Source: Muribaculaceae bacterium (GTDB lineage: Bacteria > Bacteroidota > Bacteroidia > Bacteroidales > Muribaculaceae). Taken from it: a stretch of DNA of 58,919 nucleotides. The stretch spans positions 1-58,919 of the forward strand of contig RYWL01000002.1 in NCBI GenBank assembly GCA_003979155.1, in the 5' to 3' direction. The notes beneath the pieces are model-generated. The model was given only the letters and a program-made list of their open reading frames with translations. It was not told where the DNA came from and did not search any database. This document shows positions 8,176 to 17,602 of this stretch, piece after piece (positions within the stretch are counted from its first letter, which is position 1; each line of letters starts with the position of its first letter). Made by a program: the position numbers and the translations under genes.

Positions 8176-9192
8176 ATGTCATCGCTGACAACCAAATGCA
8201 CAACCGCAGCAGTGGCACTCGCACTGAGTCTGTGCTCTGTGTCGTGCATGAAATATGAAAAGAAAGAGAAGTCGCCCACAAGCGGCTCCGCAACCATGGT
8301 ATGCGACAACTCGTTTGAAAATATCATGGCTCAGGAAATCGATGTGTTCGAATATCAGTATCCCGACGCACACATTCTTGTACGTTACGGCACTCAGGCC
8401 GAAGCACTCGACTCGCTTTTCAGCCTCAACACCCGCACTGTGGTGATTAGCCGCGACCTAACGCCCGAAGAAAAACGAGCTCTCAAAGCAAAGTATAAAA
8501 ACGAGCGTAAGCTCAACGTAACCGTACGCTCTGCCAAAATAGCCGTTGACGCAGTCGCTTTCATCGTAAACCCGAAAAATACATGCGAGAAACTCACCGT
8601 GAGCGAGCTCGCCGACATAATGACGGGTAAATCGACTGAGTGGAACGACCTCGAGCCGTCGAAGCTCGGTAAAATCCGCGTGGTGGTCGACAAGTCGGGC
8701 TCCTCGCTCGCCACATACCTCTCCGATTCGCTTTGCGCCGGACGACCGCTTGCGCCCACGGTGCAGGCCGCCGGTTCTGTATCCGATGTATTCAAAATCG
8801 TTGAGCAGTATCCCAATGCTATTGGCGTGCTGGGCGTAAGCTGGATTACAAGCGATATGGACTCGGCCGACATGAGCAAGGAAGAACTTGCCAAAAGCGT
8901 TCTTGCCGAAGGTGCCGTGCAGGGCGCAACTCTCACCGACCGCGTGAAAGTGCTCAAAGTGAACCGCGACAATGAAGTAAGGGCATACAAGCCATATCAG
9001 CAATATATCTTCGACGGCTCATATCCCCTCTTCCGTCAGATATACATGGTGACAACAGCCTCAACATCCAACGTGGCAGGCGGCTTCTACTCTTTTGTAA
9101 CCGGCCCTACAGGACAGAAGATAATCATGAAAACAGGCATTCTGCCGGCCCGTGTGAGCGTACAGGCCGTAGAGCTGCCCGAACGCGAATAA
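8176..9192 (+). CDS. PstS-like phosphate ABC transporter substrate-binding lipoprotein
   Basis: This 338-residue protein has a lipoprotein signal with lipobox SVSC (Cys24) followed by a charged linker. The body is of the PstS/PBP-like type II solute-binding family, with AKIAVDAVAFIVNPKN and LTVSELADIMTGKSTEWND being characteristic segments. The substrate is likely an oxyanion but is not established. No permease or ATPase gene (pstC, pstA, pstB) is nearby. From memory, in Bacteroides this type of gene sits next to a TPR gene and TonB/ExbBD genes rather than a Pst transporter, so it may serve as a binding or sensing component. The TPR gene follows 55 bases downstream. Confidence 0.82.
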   Translation: MSSLTTKCTTAAVALALSLCSVSCMKYEKKEKSPTSGSATMVCDNSFENIMAQEIDVFEYQYPDAHILVRYGTQAEALDSLFSLNTRTVVISRDLTPEEKRALKAKYKNERKLNVTVRSAKIAVDAVAFIVNPKNTCEKLTVSELADIMTGKSTEWNDLEPSKLGKIRVVVDKSGSSLATYLSDSLCAGRPLAPTVQAAGSVSDVFKIVEQYPNAIGVLGVSWITSDMDSADMSKEELAKSVLAEGAVQGATLTDRVKVLKVNRDNEVRAYKPYQQYIFDGSYPLFRQIYMVTTASTSNVAGGFYSFVTGPTGQKIIMKTGILPARVSVQAVELPERE

Positions 9193-9247
9193 ACACTCCA
9201 TTAATTCTCTGGAAAAGTAATTAACGAATAAACCATATAAACATCAA

Positions 9248-10873
9248 ATGAAGAAATCAGTTTTCTTATCTTTGCTTTTGGCCGGCGGCCTTGTGGCTAC
9301 CGCCCAGACACAAGGCTACAAAGACGGTATCGAGTACTATAAAGCAGGTCAGTACGACAACGCCAAAACAATTCTCGACCGCACACTCAACGACGCAAAC
9401 ACCGAACAAGCTCTTTCAAATTATTACCTCGGCCAGATTGCCCTTATCAACGGCGACAAGGCCGCTGCCAAATCTTACTTTGACAAAGGTATAGCTGTCG
9501 ACGCCAATAGCCCCTACAATTACGTAGGCCTTGGTGCTCTTCAGCTCATTGCCGGCGACGCCAAAGCTGCTCAGGACCAGTTCAAGACAGCTCAGAAGCT
9601 TGCAAAAAAAGACTTCGAAGTTCCTGTAGCCATCGCTCGCGCATACTACAACGCCGACCCCGTAAAATACAAGGAATATATCGACGAATACCTCAACAAG
9701 GCACGTAAGGCTTCGAAAAACAAAGCCCCCTCTATCTATGTACTCGAGGGCGACATGCTCATGGATACCCAGGATTACGGCGGCGCTGCAGCCAAATACG
9801 AAAACGCCATCGTAAACGATCCCTCCAACTCCGAAGGCTATGTGAAATATGCAAACGCGTACTTCAACGTAAACCAGCAGTACGGTATCCAGAAACTCGA
9901 AGAACTCCTCCAGCAGCAGCCCAACTCTGCAATGGCTCAGCGTGAACTCGCCGAGAAATACTTCCTAGCAAACTATTGGAAGAAAGCTTCCGACCTCTAC
10001 AGCACTTATATCCAGAACCCCAACCACTTCCCCGAAGATAAGGCTCGCTATGCAGTGCTCCTTTACTGGGGCGAACGCTATCCCGAGTCGCTCGAAGTTG
10101 CAAACCAGATTCTTTCTCAAGACCCCTCCAACTTCCTCATGCAGCGTGTACGCTTCCTTGACCAGACCGCTACCAAAGACTACACTGAGGCTGTTGAGAG
10201 CGCAAAGAAATTCTTTGAGAGCCACCCCGACGGCAACTTCACAACCAACGACTACGTTACATATGCCGAGGCTCTCAACGGTGTCGGACAAGACTCGCTC
10301 GCTGTAGTTCAGTACGAAATCGCTGCCGAAAAGGACCCCAAAAACGGTGACCTTCTCAAAAACCTCTCCACAATCTACTCGCAGAACAAGCAGTACGACA
10401 AATCAGCCGAAGCATACGACGCATATCTTCAGCTTCAGGAGAGCCCCTCTCTCAACGACTTCTTCGGCATGTCGGGCCGTTATCTCAACGCCGCTCTTAA
10501 CTGCGACAGCCCCGAAAAAGCCAAAGAACTCGCCGACCGCGGCATCAACTACGTAAATCAGGTAATTGAGCGTGCAGCCGAACCCAATCCCCTATTCTAC
10601 CAGCGTCTCGGCCGTCTCTATATAGCTGCAAACGAGAAGAAACCCGACGCTCAGGCTATCGAGGCTTACGACAAAATGCTCGAACTCCTCAATGCCAACC
10701 CTGAGAACATGAATCCCGCCAACCCCAACAACACTCTCGACATGTATCGCGAAGCGTACTCCTTCGAAATCATGTATTACGCCAACTTTGATGTAAACAA
10801 AGAGAAACAGGCCGAATTCACAGAGCTCTACAACAAAGTCAAAGAGCTCCTTGGCGGCGCACAGGCTCAATAA
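9248..10873 (+). CDS. Exported tetratricopeptide-repeat protein
   Basis: This 541-residue protein has a signal peptide (MKKSVFLSLLLAGGLVATAQ) and then TPR-type helical repeats along most of its length (for example GIEYYKAGQYDNAKTILDRT, ALSNYYLGQIALINGD and KNLSTIYSQNKQYDKSAEAY). It should form a periplasmic or outer-membrane scaffold. It is probably co-transcribed with the PstS-like lipoprotein and is followed by a terminator. The specific partner is unknown. Codon use is very regular and rich in C-ending codons, suggesting high expression. Confidence 0.88.
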   Translation: MKKSVFLSLLLAGGLVATAQTQGYKDGIEYYKAGQYDNAKTILDRTLNDANTEQALSNYYLGQIALINGDKAAAKSYFDKGIAVDANSPYNYVGLGALQLIAGDAKAAQDQFKTAQKLAKKDFEVPVAIARAYYNADPVKYKEYIDEYLNKARKASKNKAPSIYVLEGDMLMDTQDYGGAAAKYENAIVNDPSNSEGYVKYANAYFNVNQQYGIQKLEELLQQQPNSAMAQRELAEKYFLANYWKKASDLYSTYIQNPNHFPEDKARYAVLLYWGERYPESLEVANQILSQDPSNFLMQRVRFLDQTATKDYTEAVESAKKFFESHPDGNFTTNDYVTYAEALNGVGQDSLAVVQYEIAAEKDPKNGDLLKNLSTIYSQNKQYDKSAEAYDAYLQLQESPSLNDFFGMSGRYLNAALNCDSPEKAKELADRGINYVNQVIERAAEPNPLFYQRLGRLYIAANEKKPDAQAIEAYDKMLELLNANPENMNPANPNNTLDMYREAYSFEIMYYANFDVNKEKQAEFTELYNKVKELLGGAQAQ

Positions 10874-10893
10874 TAAAATCCCATAACATACAA

Positions 10894-10936
10894 GGGCGCA
10901 GCTTCGGGCATCAACCCGACTGCGTCCTTCTTATTT
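10894..10936 (+). terminator. Rho-independent terminator after the TPR gene
   Basis: The stem pairs 10894-10901 with 10920-10927 (8 bp, one G-U) and 10904-10908 with 10915-10919 (5 bp), around a 6-base loop. The T-rich tail ttcttattt follows. It separates the TPR gene from rarA. Confidence 0.75.
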
Positions 10937-10946
10937 CAAATCGTTT

Positions 10947-12242
10947 ATGGCTCTTCAACCACTTGCCGAACGACTGCGGCCCCGTACACTCGACGGATAC
11001 ATCGGACAACAGCACCTTGTTGGTCCGAAGGGCATCATACGCCGTATGATAGATACCGGCAACATTGCATCGTTCATTCTGTGGGGACCTCCCGGTGTGG
11101 GCAAAACCACACTCGCCCGAATCATAGCCAATACCACAAACAGTGCTTTCTTCACTCTGTCGGCTGTCACATCAGGTGTGAAAGATGTACGCGATGTAAT
11201 CGAAAAAGCCTCTCGCGAATCATCCGGAATGTTCTCGTCCGGCCGTCCGATACTGTTTATCGACGAAATACACCGCTTCAGCAAAAGTCAGCAGGACAGC
11301 CTGCTTGGAGCCGTGGAAAACGGCACAGTGACGCTCATCGGCGCTACTACCGAAAATCCTTCGTTCGAGGTCATCCGTCCCCTACTCTCCCGTGCGCAGG
11401 TCTATACACTGAAACCTCTGCTCGAAAGCGATTTGCAGCGTCTGCTCCAACACGCGATAACGGCCGACGAAGTATTGTCGACGTGCAAGGTGGTCATTGA
11501 GCAGACCGACGCACTCTTCAGATATGCCGGCGGCGACGCCCGTAAACTTCTCAACATACTCGATCTGCTACAGCAATCGACCGCAGCCGGAGAGGATATT
11601 GTAATCAACGACCGCATCATCACCGAACGCCTGCAGGAGAACCCTCAGGCATACGACAAAAACGGTGACATGCACTACGACATCATATCGGCTTTCATAA
11701 AAAGCATACGCGGCAGCGATCCGGATGCCGCCGTCTACTGGCTCGCCCGGATGATAGCCGGCGGAGAAGACCCTGAATTCATCGCCAGGCGAATGGTGAT
11801 TCTCGCTTCGGAAGACATCGGTCTTGCCAACCCGAACGCCATGCTTATCGCAAACACCACATTCGACATAATTCAGAAAATAGGAATGCCCGAAGGCCGG
11901 ATACCCCTGTCGGAATGCGCAATATATCTTGCACAGTCGCCCAAAAGCAACTCCGCCTATCTTGCAATCGACGCGGCTCTCGCCGAGGTAGAACATAGCG
12001 GCAACCTGCCCGTTCCGCTGCATCTGCGCAATGCACCTACATCACTGATGAAAAAACTCGGATATGGCCAGAACTATCTGTATGCCCACGACTACCCGGA
12101 CAATTTCGTGCAGCAACAATTCCTGCCCGATGCCCTGGCCATGCGCTCATTCTGGCACCCGTGCACCAATCCAGCAGAAGATGTCATGGCTCAGCGCACA
12201 GAAGCCCGTTGGAGAGGTTTCGGGAAAAAGAGACAAGGCTAA
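10947..12242 (+). CDS. rarA: Replication-associated recombination protein A (RarA/MgsA AAA+ ATPase)
   Basis: RarA is a AAA+ ATPase of the clamp-loader clade that acts at stalled replication forks. The 431-residue protein has Walker A GPPGVGKTT (about residues 46-54), Walker B with the family form FIDEIHRFSKSQQD, sensor 1 LIGATTENPSFEV and the C-terminal domain signature RRMVILASEDIGLANPNA. The N-terminus PLAERLRPRTLDGYIGQ is canonical and fixes the ATG at 10947. It converges on the PAP2 gene, with 12 bases between the stop codons. Confidence 0.96.
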   Translation: MALQPLAERLRPRTLDGYIGQQHLVGPKGIIRRMIDTGNIASFILWGPPGVGKTTLARIIANTTNSAFFTLSAVTSGVKDVRDVIEKASRESSGMFSSGRPILFIDEIHRFSKSQQDSLLGAVENGTVTLIGATTENPSFEVIRPLLSRAQVYTLKPLLESDLQRLLQHAITADEVLSTCKVVIEQTDALFRYAGGDARKLLNILDLLQQSTAAGEDIVINDRIITERLQENPQAYDKNGDMHYDIISAFIKSIRGSDPDAAVYWLARMIAGGEDPEFIARRMVILASEDIGLANPNAMLIANTTFDIIQKIGMPEGRIPLSECAIYLAQSPKSNSAYLAIDAALAEVEHSGNLPVPLHLRNAPTSLMKKLGYGQNYLYAHDYPDNFVQQQFLPDALAMRSFWHPCTNPAEDVMAQRTEARWRGFGKKRQG

Positions 12243-12254
12243 AACCGGAGCCGT

Positions 12255-12929
12255 TCATTGCGGTGCCGTAAGGCACATCACTCCTGCATATACAAAAATG
12301 CCTGCTATTGTGGCAAGGCCCAAAAAGGGCGGTGTCAGATATCCGTCGAAACGCTTCGGATATGTGATACCGCTTATTTTTAGGAATATGTGGTAGATAA
12401 AAAAGGCTCCAACAAAGCCCACGGCACAACCGGCAAGCAAGTCGCCTGGATAATGTACTCCGAGATAAATGCGCGAATAACATGTAAGCAATGCCCAGCC
12501 CATGAAAAAAGTCGTGAGCCAGCGCCGGCGGTAAAGCATACTCACAAAAAACGCCAGTGCGAAAGTATTGGCCGAGTGACACGACGGAAATCCATAGCGG
12601 CCGCCGCGGTGATTATTCACTATATGCACCTTTTCAGACAATGGATTGTTTGGGTTAGAAGGGCGCATGCGCTCTACCAACGGCCTTATCAGCGTGGCAC
12701 AGACCTGGTCGGCGAAGACGATAACCATAGCAAGACTTATTGTGCATATTACTGTCACTTTCCAGTCGAAATTCCGAACCATCACAAAAAATATCGCAGC
12801 ATACATCGGCACCCACACCCATTTGCTGCTGTACATGCTCATGAACCAGTCGAAATAAGTGCTGTGCATACCGTTAATCAACAGTAGGATTTGAGCGTCG
12901 AGCTGAAGTAAAAATTCAAAAATTGACAT
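12255..12929 (-). CDS. PAP2-family membrane phosphatase
   Basis: PAP2 enzymes remove phosphate from lipid substrates such as undecaprenyl diphosphate, phosphatidic acid or phosphatidylglycerophosphate at the membrane. The 224-residue protein has several hydrophobic segments and the three phosphatase motifs: an Arg-Pro motif in LVERMRPSNPNN, PSCHSANTFALA (PSGH in most relatives, here with Cys) and SRIYLGVHYPGDLLAG with the catalytic Arg and His. It follows the LTA-synthase-like gene by 6 bases and is clearly co-transcribed. That pairing suggests it processes a lipid product of, or substrate for, its neighbour. The substrate is inference. Confidence 0.92.
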   Translation of the reverse strand: MSIFEFLLQLDAQILLLINGMHSTYFDWFMSMYSSKWVWVPMYAAIFFVMVRNFDWKVTVICTISLAMVIVFADQVCATLIRPLVERMRPSNPNNPLSEKVHIVNNHRGGRYGFPSCHSANTFALAFFVSMLYRRRWLTTFFMGWALLTCYSRIYLGVHYPGDLLAGCAVGFVGAFFIYHIFLKISGITYPKRFDGYLTPPFLGLATIAGIFVYAGVMCLTAPQ

Positions 12930-12935
12930 AATATA

Positions 12936-14762
12936 TCATCGCTTCGAGAAGTCATCGTAAAGTTTCTGCAGATAGGCCTCGGCTCTTATAAGCAGGCCCG
13001 CGGTATCACCCTCGGCAAAAGCGACACGGCCCGACACATTGTCATAGACAACCGTGCCGCAACTGTCGGCAATGCCCATGGCATCAGGGAATGTAAAGAA
13101 TGAGAAGTGCGGCGCCGAGGCGTCGAGCATGTCTTTGCTGAATACAAAATCGTTATGACCGATGCCGAGCTGCGACAATAATGTAGCCGCTATATCGTGC
13201 TGCGAACCATAGACGTCTATACGGCGAGGGGCTTTTACAGCTCCGCCTGTGAGAATAAGCGGTATGCGGTAGCGGTCGGGCGAAAGATTGTCGATATTTT
13301 CGGGATATGCGCCAAGATGGTCGGGAACAAGTATCACAACCGTATTCTCCCACTGAGGCAGACGCTTGAAGCGCCTCATGAAATCGCCGATAATGCTGTC
13401 GGTGAACGCAAAGGCATTGAGCCGATCGTTTGCCAGACGGCGATACGGCACTTTAAATGGCTCATGACTACTCGAAGTCTGCACTACCCTGAAATGTCGC
13501 TTGGCAAAACACGTGTCGGCTTCCAAATCATCATACAGACGCTCGAAAAGCACATCGTCGTGCGCTCCCCATTTGCTAAGACGCTTTGACATCGGAAAAT
13601 CGACATCAGACACGATACTTTCGAAACCCGATGCAATGAGATACGAACGCATGTTGGTGAAATCGGCATCGCCGCCGTAATAATACTCAGGCTCATAGCC
13701 GTTTCGGGCAAGTACCGACGTTATCGCCGGCAATGTCTGCGTCTTACGGGGATACTTCATTATGCTCGTCGTAGGCTGCGCAGGATAGCCGCTCAGCACA
13801 GATACAAGCCCTCGGTCAGTACGGAAGCTGTTGGCATAGAAATTCGTGAAGAGAATGCCCTCTCGGCCTATAGAATCAAGATTGGGAGCTATGCCCGGCT
13901 CGCCGCCGAGCTCTGTCATCAGATGCGACGAGAAGCTCTCCATAATCACCATAAGAATATCGGGGCGCGCGGTCGTGAGGAGGCTGTCTATACTGCCGGC
14001 CGGCTCGACATAAGACATCATTGCAAAGAGTCTGTCGGCGGAGTCGCCTGGCATAAAACGGTATTGCGCTGCGAAATCTTTTTGTTTCGACAGCGACTCC
14101 ATAAGGCTGAACGCCGGATTTGTGGCCGCATGATTAAGCCGCATATTTTTGCTGAAATAAACTTTGCCAACATTCATTGTCGACACCGTGAAACCGCCGC
14201 GCACAGGTATGAAAAGCAGTGCAGTAAGCAATAGCAGACAGAGCGCTGTCGCCGTCTTGCGGCGAACGGGCTGCAAGGGTCTGCGGAGCAGAGCGTAACA
14301 GAACAACAGATACAGCAGCACGGCATAGACTGCAAACACAGACACACCGCCGACAACTGTCCAAGCGCTCACACTTGCAAGCGCATCTTTGGGCGACGAA
14401 AAGAAGTAGAAAAGCGGAGTCGCATCGAGACGAAAGCCCCAATACTCATACAAGCCCAAATCGACAACAAAAATTGCCGACATCAGCAGCGATACTATGC
14501 CGAAATATGCTCTGAAGGCAGTCTTTAGCCATGCTCCGTTTACAAACACCGACAGCAGAAGCATCAGCGCAGGCAACACCGTCAGATAGCCGGCGAGCGA
14601 CGCGTCGAGTTTGAGGCCGTGAAGCACTATATTGAAGAACGCCGAGACGGCTCCCTCTTCGGGCAATACATGGTAACACAAGACAAATGCCGGTTTTTGA
14701 AGTACAAAAACCAGCACGTAAAGCATATATATTATTAAGAATGCCTTAAGTCTGTCTTTCAT
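12936..14762 (-). CDS. LTA-synthase-like membrane phosphotransferase (alkaline phosphatase superfamily)
   Basis: This 608-residue protein has five or so N-terminal transmembrane helices (about residues 5-195) and a large periplasmic sulfatase-fold domain (about 255-590). Active-site features of the LTA synthase/MdoB branch are visible: the metal Glu in DILMVIMESFSSH, the likely nucleophile Thr in SFRTDRGLVSVLSG, YYGGDADFTNM, and the metal pair in VLVPDHLGAYPE. Such enzymes transfer phosphoglycerol or phosphoethanolamine groups from phospholipids. Gram-negative Bacteroidota lack lipoteichoic acid, so the acceptor here is unknown. It is followed 6 bases later by a PAP2 phosphatase. Confidence 0.88.
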   Translation of the reverse strand: MKDRLKAFLIIYMLYVLVFVLQKPAFVLCYHVLPEEGAVSAFFNIVLHGLKLDASLAGYLTVLPALMLLLSVFVNGAWLKTAFRAYFGIVSLLMSAIFVVDLGLYEYWGFRLDATPLFYFFSSPKDALASVSAWTVVGGVSVFAVYAVLLYLLFCYALLRRPLQPVRRKTATALCLLLLTALLFIPVRGGFTVSTMNVGKVYFSKNMRLNHAATNPAFSLMESLSKQKDFAAQYRFMPGDSADRLFAMMSYVEPAGSIDSLLTTARPDILMVIMESFSSHLMTELGGEPGIAPNLDSIGREGILFTNFYANSFRTDRGLVSVLSGYPAQPTTSIMKYPRKTQTLPAITSVLARNGYEPEYYYGGDADFTNMRSYLIASGFESIVSDVDFPMSKRLSKWGAHDDVLFERLYDDLEADTCFAKRHFRVVQTSSSHEPFKVPYRRLANDRLNAFAFTDSIIGDFMRRFKRLPQWENTVVILVPDHLGAYPENIDNLSPDRYRIPLILTGGAVKAPRRIDVYGSQHDIAATLLSQLGIGHNDFVFSKDMLDASAPHFSFFTFPDAMGIADSCGTVVYDNVSGRVAFAEGDTAGLLIRAEAYLQKLYDDFSKR

Positions 14763-14819
14763 CGATATGTGGAGAATTGACTTACGTAAACTTTGGGGAC
14801 CTTAATGTAAATTCCTTCA

Positions 14820-14827
14820 CAAAGGTA
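14820..14827 (-). promoter_or_regulatory. Promoter -7 element for the LTA-synthase-like/PAP2 pair
   Basis: The minus strand reads TACCTTTG, an exact TAnnTTTG match, 57 bases before the start codon at 14762. The nearest TTTG on the -33 side is 24 bases away, longer than usual. Confidence 0.5.
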
Positions 14828-14901
14828 GTACATTCAACCCAATATTCAGCGCAAACAGACCAATTTATTACAGACTTAAGGCGATATATCCCCCTCAGGT
14901 A

Positions 14902-16422
14902 TTATCCGCAATAGAAAAATTCGTGCACCATGTCGAGCATAAGCGAAGGGTCGGCAAGGGCTTCTGTGGCCCTGCTTTCGTCAAACGACTCGAGGCGCTT
15001 TGCCACACCCTCAATCATCAGACGCGAAAAGACTCCGTATTCCTCAAATACCGATGCCGCTTCAAGCAGACATTTTGCCGAAGCCCTGCAACCGGTAGGA
15101 AGAGTTGGCAGAGAAGCCAGACGCTCGGCGTTTTCGGGCTTGTGGATGTCAACGTCGACATAATAGCGAGCAGCGACTTCAAGCGGTGCTTCGAGTTCGA
15201 ATCCATGCCGCACAGCCACAGCCAGGCCTGCAAGGAGCATATATATGTCGGCGCTGCCGTCGGCCGAACGAATCTCGAAAGTCTGTTTCGCACCATATGC
15301 CGGGTCCGGGGTGACATCACAGGCTTTCCAGCCGTTGGCTAAGGCACACATGTTGCCGGCACCGCTGGCCCATCCGAGAGGTACACGAACGAGTACGGAG
15401 CGGTTGCGGTCGCCCCAGCAGATGTTCGTCGGAGCCTCCTGGTGAGGAACGAGTCGGAAATACGATGTCGGATTCATATTTCCAAAAGCCGTGAGAGCCG
15501 GAGCGAGTGTCATAAGGCCGGCTATCGCGGTGCGTGCCTGCGCGCTGAGCCCGTTGCCGTCGGGAGCCAGCATCACACTGTGTCCGTTTTTATCCATAAG
15601 GCGCATGTGTATGTGCAGACCGGAGCCGGCTTTGCCGGTTGTGATTTTAGGAGCGAAGGTTATGTCGAGGCCTTCCTTTGCAGCAAGATTGCGAATGACC
15701 CACTTCGCGAGCATAAGCTGATCGGCAGCCTGGCGGGCATCGACAGGCAGGAATTCTATTTCATTTTGCTCATATATTTTGCCGTCGAGAGTGAAATTGC
15801 CCACTTCGGAGTGTCCGTATTTGATTTTGCCGCCTGTCGCCGCTATATACTGCATACAACGCGTGCGGAAATCGTTGAATTTGGCAAACGGTGCCGATTC
15901 ATGGTAGCCACGCTGATCGGTGGCCGGGAAGTGTCCGGGGTCGTCGGAAATTACATAATATTCGAGCTCGCCCATTGCGTGAAACACGTAGCCGGTTTGC
16001 GTGGTAAAAGCCTCGCATGCTTTGGCAAGTGTATGCTCCGGCGAACTCTCAAGCGGCCGGCCTTCGAAGTCGAAAAACGAGCACAGCATAGTGAGTGTCG
16101 GTATTTCGGCAAAGGGGTCGCGGAAAGCCGTGCGGAAGCGCGGTATCACATACAGGTCGGAACTTCCGGCGCTGATAAAAGGAAAAAGTGAAGAGCCGTC
16201 GACGCGCTCACCGCTGGAGAGAATAGTCTCGAGATATGCCAGGTCGTTGATGACAAAGTTGAGCGTTTTCAGACGTCCATCGGCTGCGGGATACATAAAA
16301 TTCACCATTTCGATACCACACTCCGACACATAGCGTATGATGTCGGAGAGGGTAAATTCAGCCGGATGTTTTTTAAGAAACGACACCACGTCGTTTGTGG
16401 AGAGTTGAAGTGTCTTATCCAT
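14902..16422 (-). CDS. Glutamine synthetase family protein (type I-like)
   Basis: Members ligate ammonia or an amine to the gamma-carboxylate of glutamate using ATP. The 506-residue protein keeps the catalytic core: GELEYYVI, NEIEFLP (metal Glu), GSGLHIHMRL (metal His), WGDRNRSVLVRVP (Arg, substrate and ATP) and FEIRSADGSAD. No adenylylation motif (NLYDLPP) is visible near the C-terminus, so it is unlikely to be controlled like the enterobacterial enzyme. It lies 31 bases downstream of the dipeptide epimerase, in an operon for breakdown of peptidoglycan peptides. It may therefore convert released glutamate to glutamine or act on a gamma-glutamyl compound. The family is certain, the substrate is not. 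Confidence 0.85.
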   Translation of the reverse strand: MDKTLQLSTNDVVSFLKKHPAEFTLSDIIRYVSECGIEMVNFMYPAADGRLKTLNFVINDLAYLETILSSGERVDGSSLFPFISAGSSDLYVIPRFRTAFRDPFAEIPTLTMLCSFFDFEGRPLESSPEHTLAKACEAFTTQTGYVFHAMGELEYYVISDDPGHFPATDQRGYHESAPFAKFNDFRTRCMQYIAATGGKIKYGHSEVGNFTLDGKIYEQNEIEFLPVDARQAADQLMLAKWVIRNLAAKEGLDITFAPKITTGKAGSGLHIHMRLMDKNGHSVMLAPDGNGLSAQARTAIAGLMTLAPALTAFGNMNPTSYFRLVPHQEAPTNICWGDRNRSVLVRVPLGWASGAGNMCALANGWKACDVTPDPAYGAKQTFEIRSADGSADIYMLLAGLAVAVRHGFELEAPLEVAARYYVDVDIHKPENAERLASLPTLPTGCRASAKCLLEAASVFEEYGVFSRLMIEGVAKRLESFDESRATEALADPSLMLDMVHEFFYCG

Positions 16423-16453
16423 TTTTTAAGTTTAAGGTTGATAGAAAGGAGTG

Positions 16454-17584
16454 TCACAGAGGAACAACACCGATACCCGGACGGTCGGGAATCGTGACTT
16501 TCCCATCTACGATTTTCATTCCATCGAATATATCGTTAGCTATAAGCAGGTTGCCGTCGAGGTCGGCCCAATCGGCCAAAGGCGACAGCTGAGAGGCAGC
16601 ACTCACTGCGCACGATGTCTCTGTCATGCAGCCCAGCATCACTTTCATGCCGAGCGCACGGGCAAGGACTGCCATCTGATAGGCTTCATGAAGGCCGGTG
16701 CTCTTCATAAGCTTTATATTGATGCCGTCGTAGCACTGTGCGGCGCGTTTCACGTCGGGCAGGCGCTGCAGGAATTCGTCGGCGATAATAGGCAGAGGCG
16801 AACGCTCGCGCAGCCATGCTGTGTCGTCGATAGCTTTTTTATCCATAGGCTGCTCCACAAAAAGGCAATTGCGCTCAGAGAGCCAATGGCACATTTCGAG
16901 TGCTTTTTGCTTATTCGTCCAGCCCTGATTGGCATCTACACAAATGGGCACATCGGAGAAGCGGCGCAGAGACTCTACTGTCTCTTTGTCGTGACCGACA
17001 CCCATTTTCACTTTTATGACTTTGAAGCCGGCAGTCTCTTCGATTTTCTTACGCATCTCATCCGGATTTGAATCGTAGCTTATCGTATACGATGTATTGG
17101 GAGTTTTCTCCGGATTAAGCCCCCATATTTTATACCATGGCTGGCCCATGATTTTGCCGGTGAGGTCGTGGAGAGCAATATCGACCGAAGCTTTGGCAGC
17201 GCGGTCGTTGGGCGCCACACTATCCATGTATTCGTGTATATCTTCGATTCTGAAGGGGTCGGCGAACTGGCTGAGGTCGAGCTTTCCGAGGAATTCGCAT
17301 ACCGATGCCACATTTTCGCCCAGGTATGGCGGCATCGATGCCTCGCCATAACCAATCAGGCCGTCGTATTCAATCTGCACCTGCACGCCGGGGGTTGTGG
17401 TGCGTTGATTCCGTGCAAGATTGAAAGCATGGCGAAGTTTAAGTTCGTAAGGGCGAAAAGAGAGATTGAGGCGGCCCGACTTACCCGACTGACGTGTAGG
17501 CGAGTCGAAAGCCGACAGTGATATGGGTGATGCGGCGATCAATGCGCCGAGCATGCCGGTTTTAAGAAAATTGCGTCTGTCCAT
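16454..17584 (-). CDS. Dipeptide epimerase, likely L-Ala-D/L-Glu epimerase (enolase superfamily)
   Basis: The enzyme epimerises L-Ala-D-Glu from peptidoglycan so that the dipeptide can be used as L-Ala-L-Glu. The 376-residue protein starts with an RR motif and a hydrophobic segment (MDRRNFLKTGMLGALIAASP), a Tat-like or general export signal that is unusual for the cytoplasmic epimerases of E. coli and Bacillus. Catalytic features are KxK in VIKVKMGVG, metal ligands in CVDANQGW, LFVEQP and IADEFL, and the second Lys in INIKLMKSTG. It lies between the NlpC/P60 peptidase (18 bases away) and the glutamine-synthetase-family gene (31 bases). Dipeptide specificity is inferred from the family and neighbours. 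Confidence 0.88.
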   Translation of the reverse strand: MDRRNFLKTGMLGALIAASPISLSAFDSPTRQSGKSGRLNLSFRPYELKLRHAFNLARNQRTTTPGVQVQIEYDGLIGYGEASMPPYLGENVASVCEFLGKLDLSQFADPFRIEDIHEYMDSVAPNDRAAKASVDIALHDLTGKIMGQPWYKIWGLNPEKTPNTSYTISYDSNPDEMRKKIEETAGFKVIKVKMGVGHDKETVESLRRFSDVPICVDANQGWTNKQKALEMCHWLSERNCLFVEQPMDKKAIDDTAWLRERSPLPIIADEFLQRLPDVKRAAQCYDGINIKLMKSTGLHEAYQMAVLARALGMKVMLGCMTETSCAVSAASQLSPLADWADLDGNLLIANDIFDGMKIVDGKVTIPDRPGIGVVPL

Positions 17585-17602
17585 TGATAGAATAGTTAGT
17601 GC

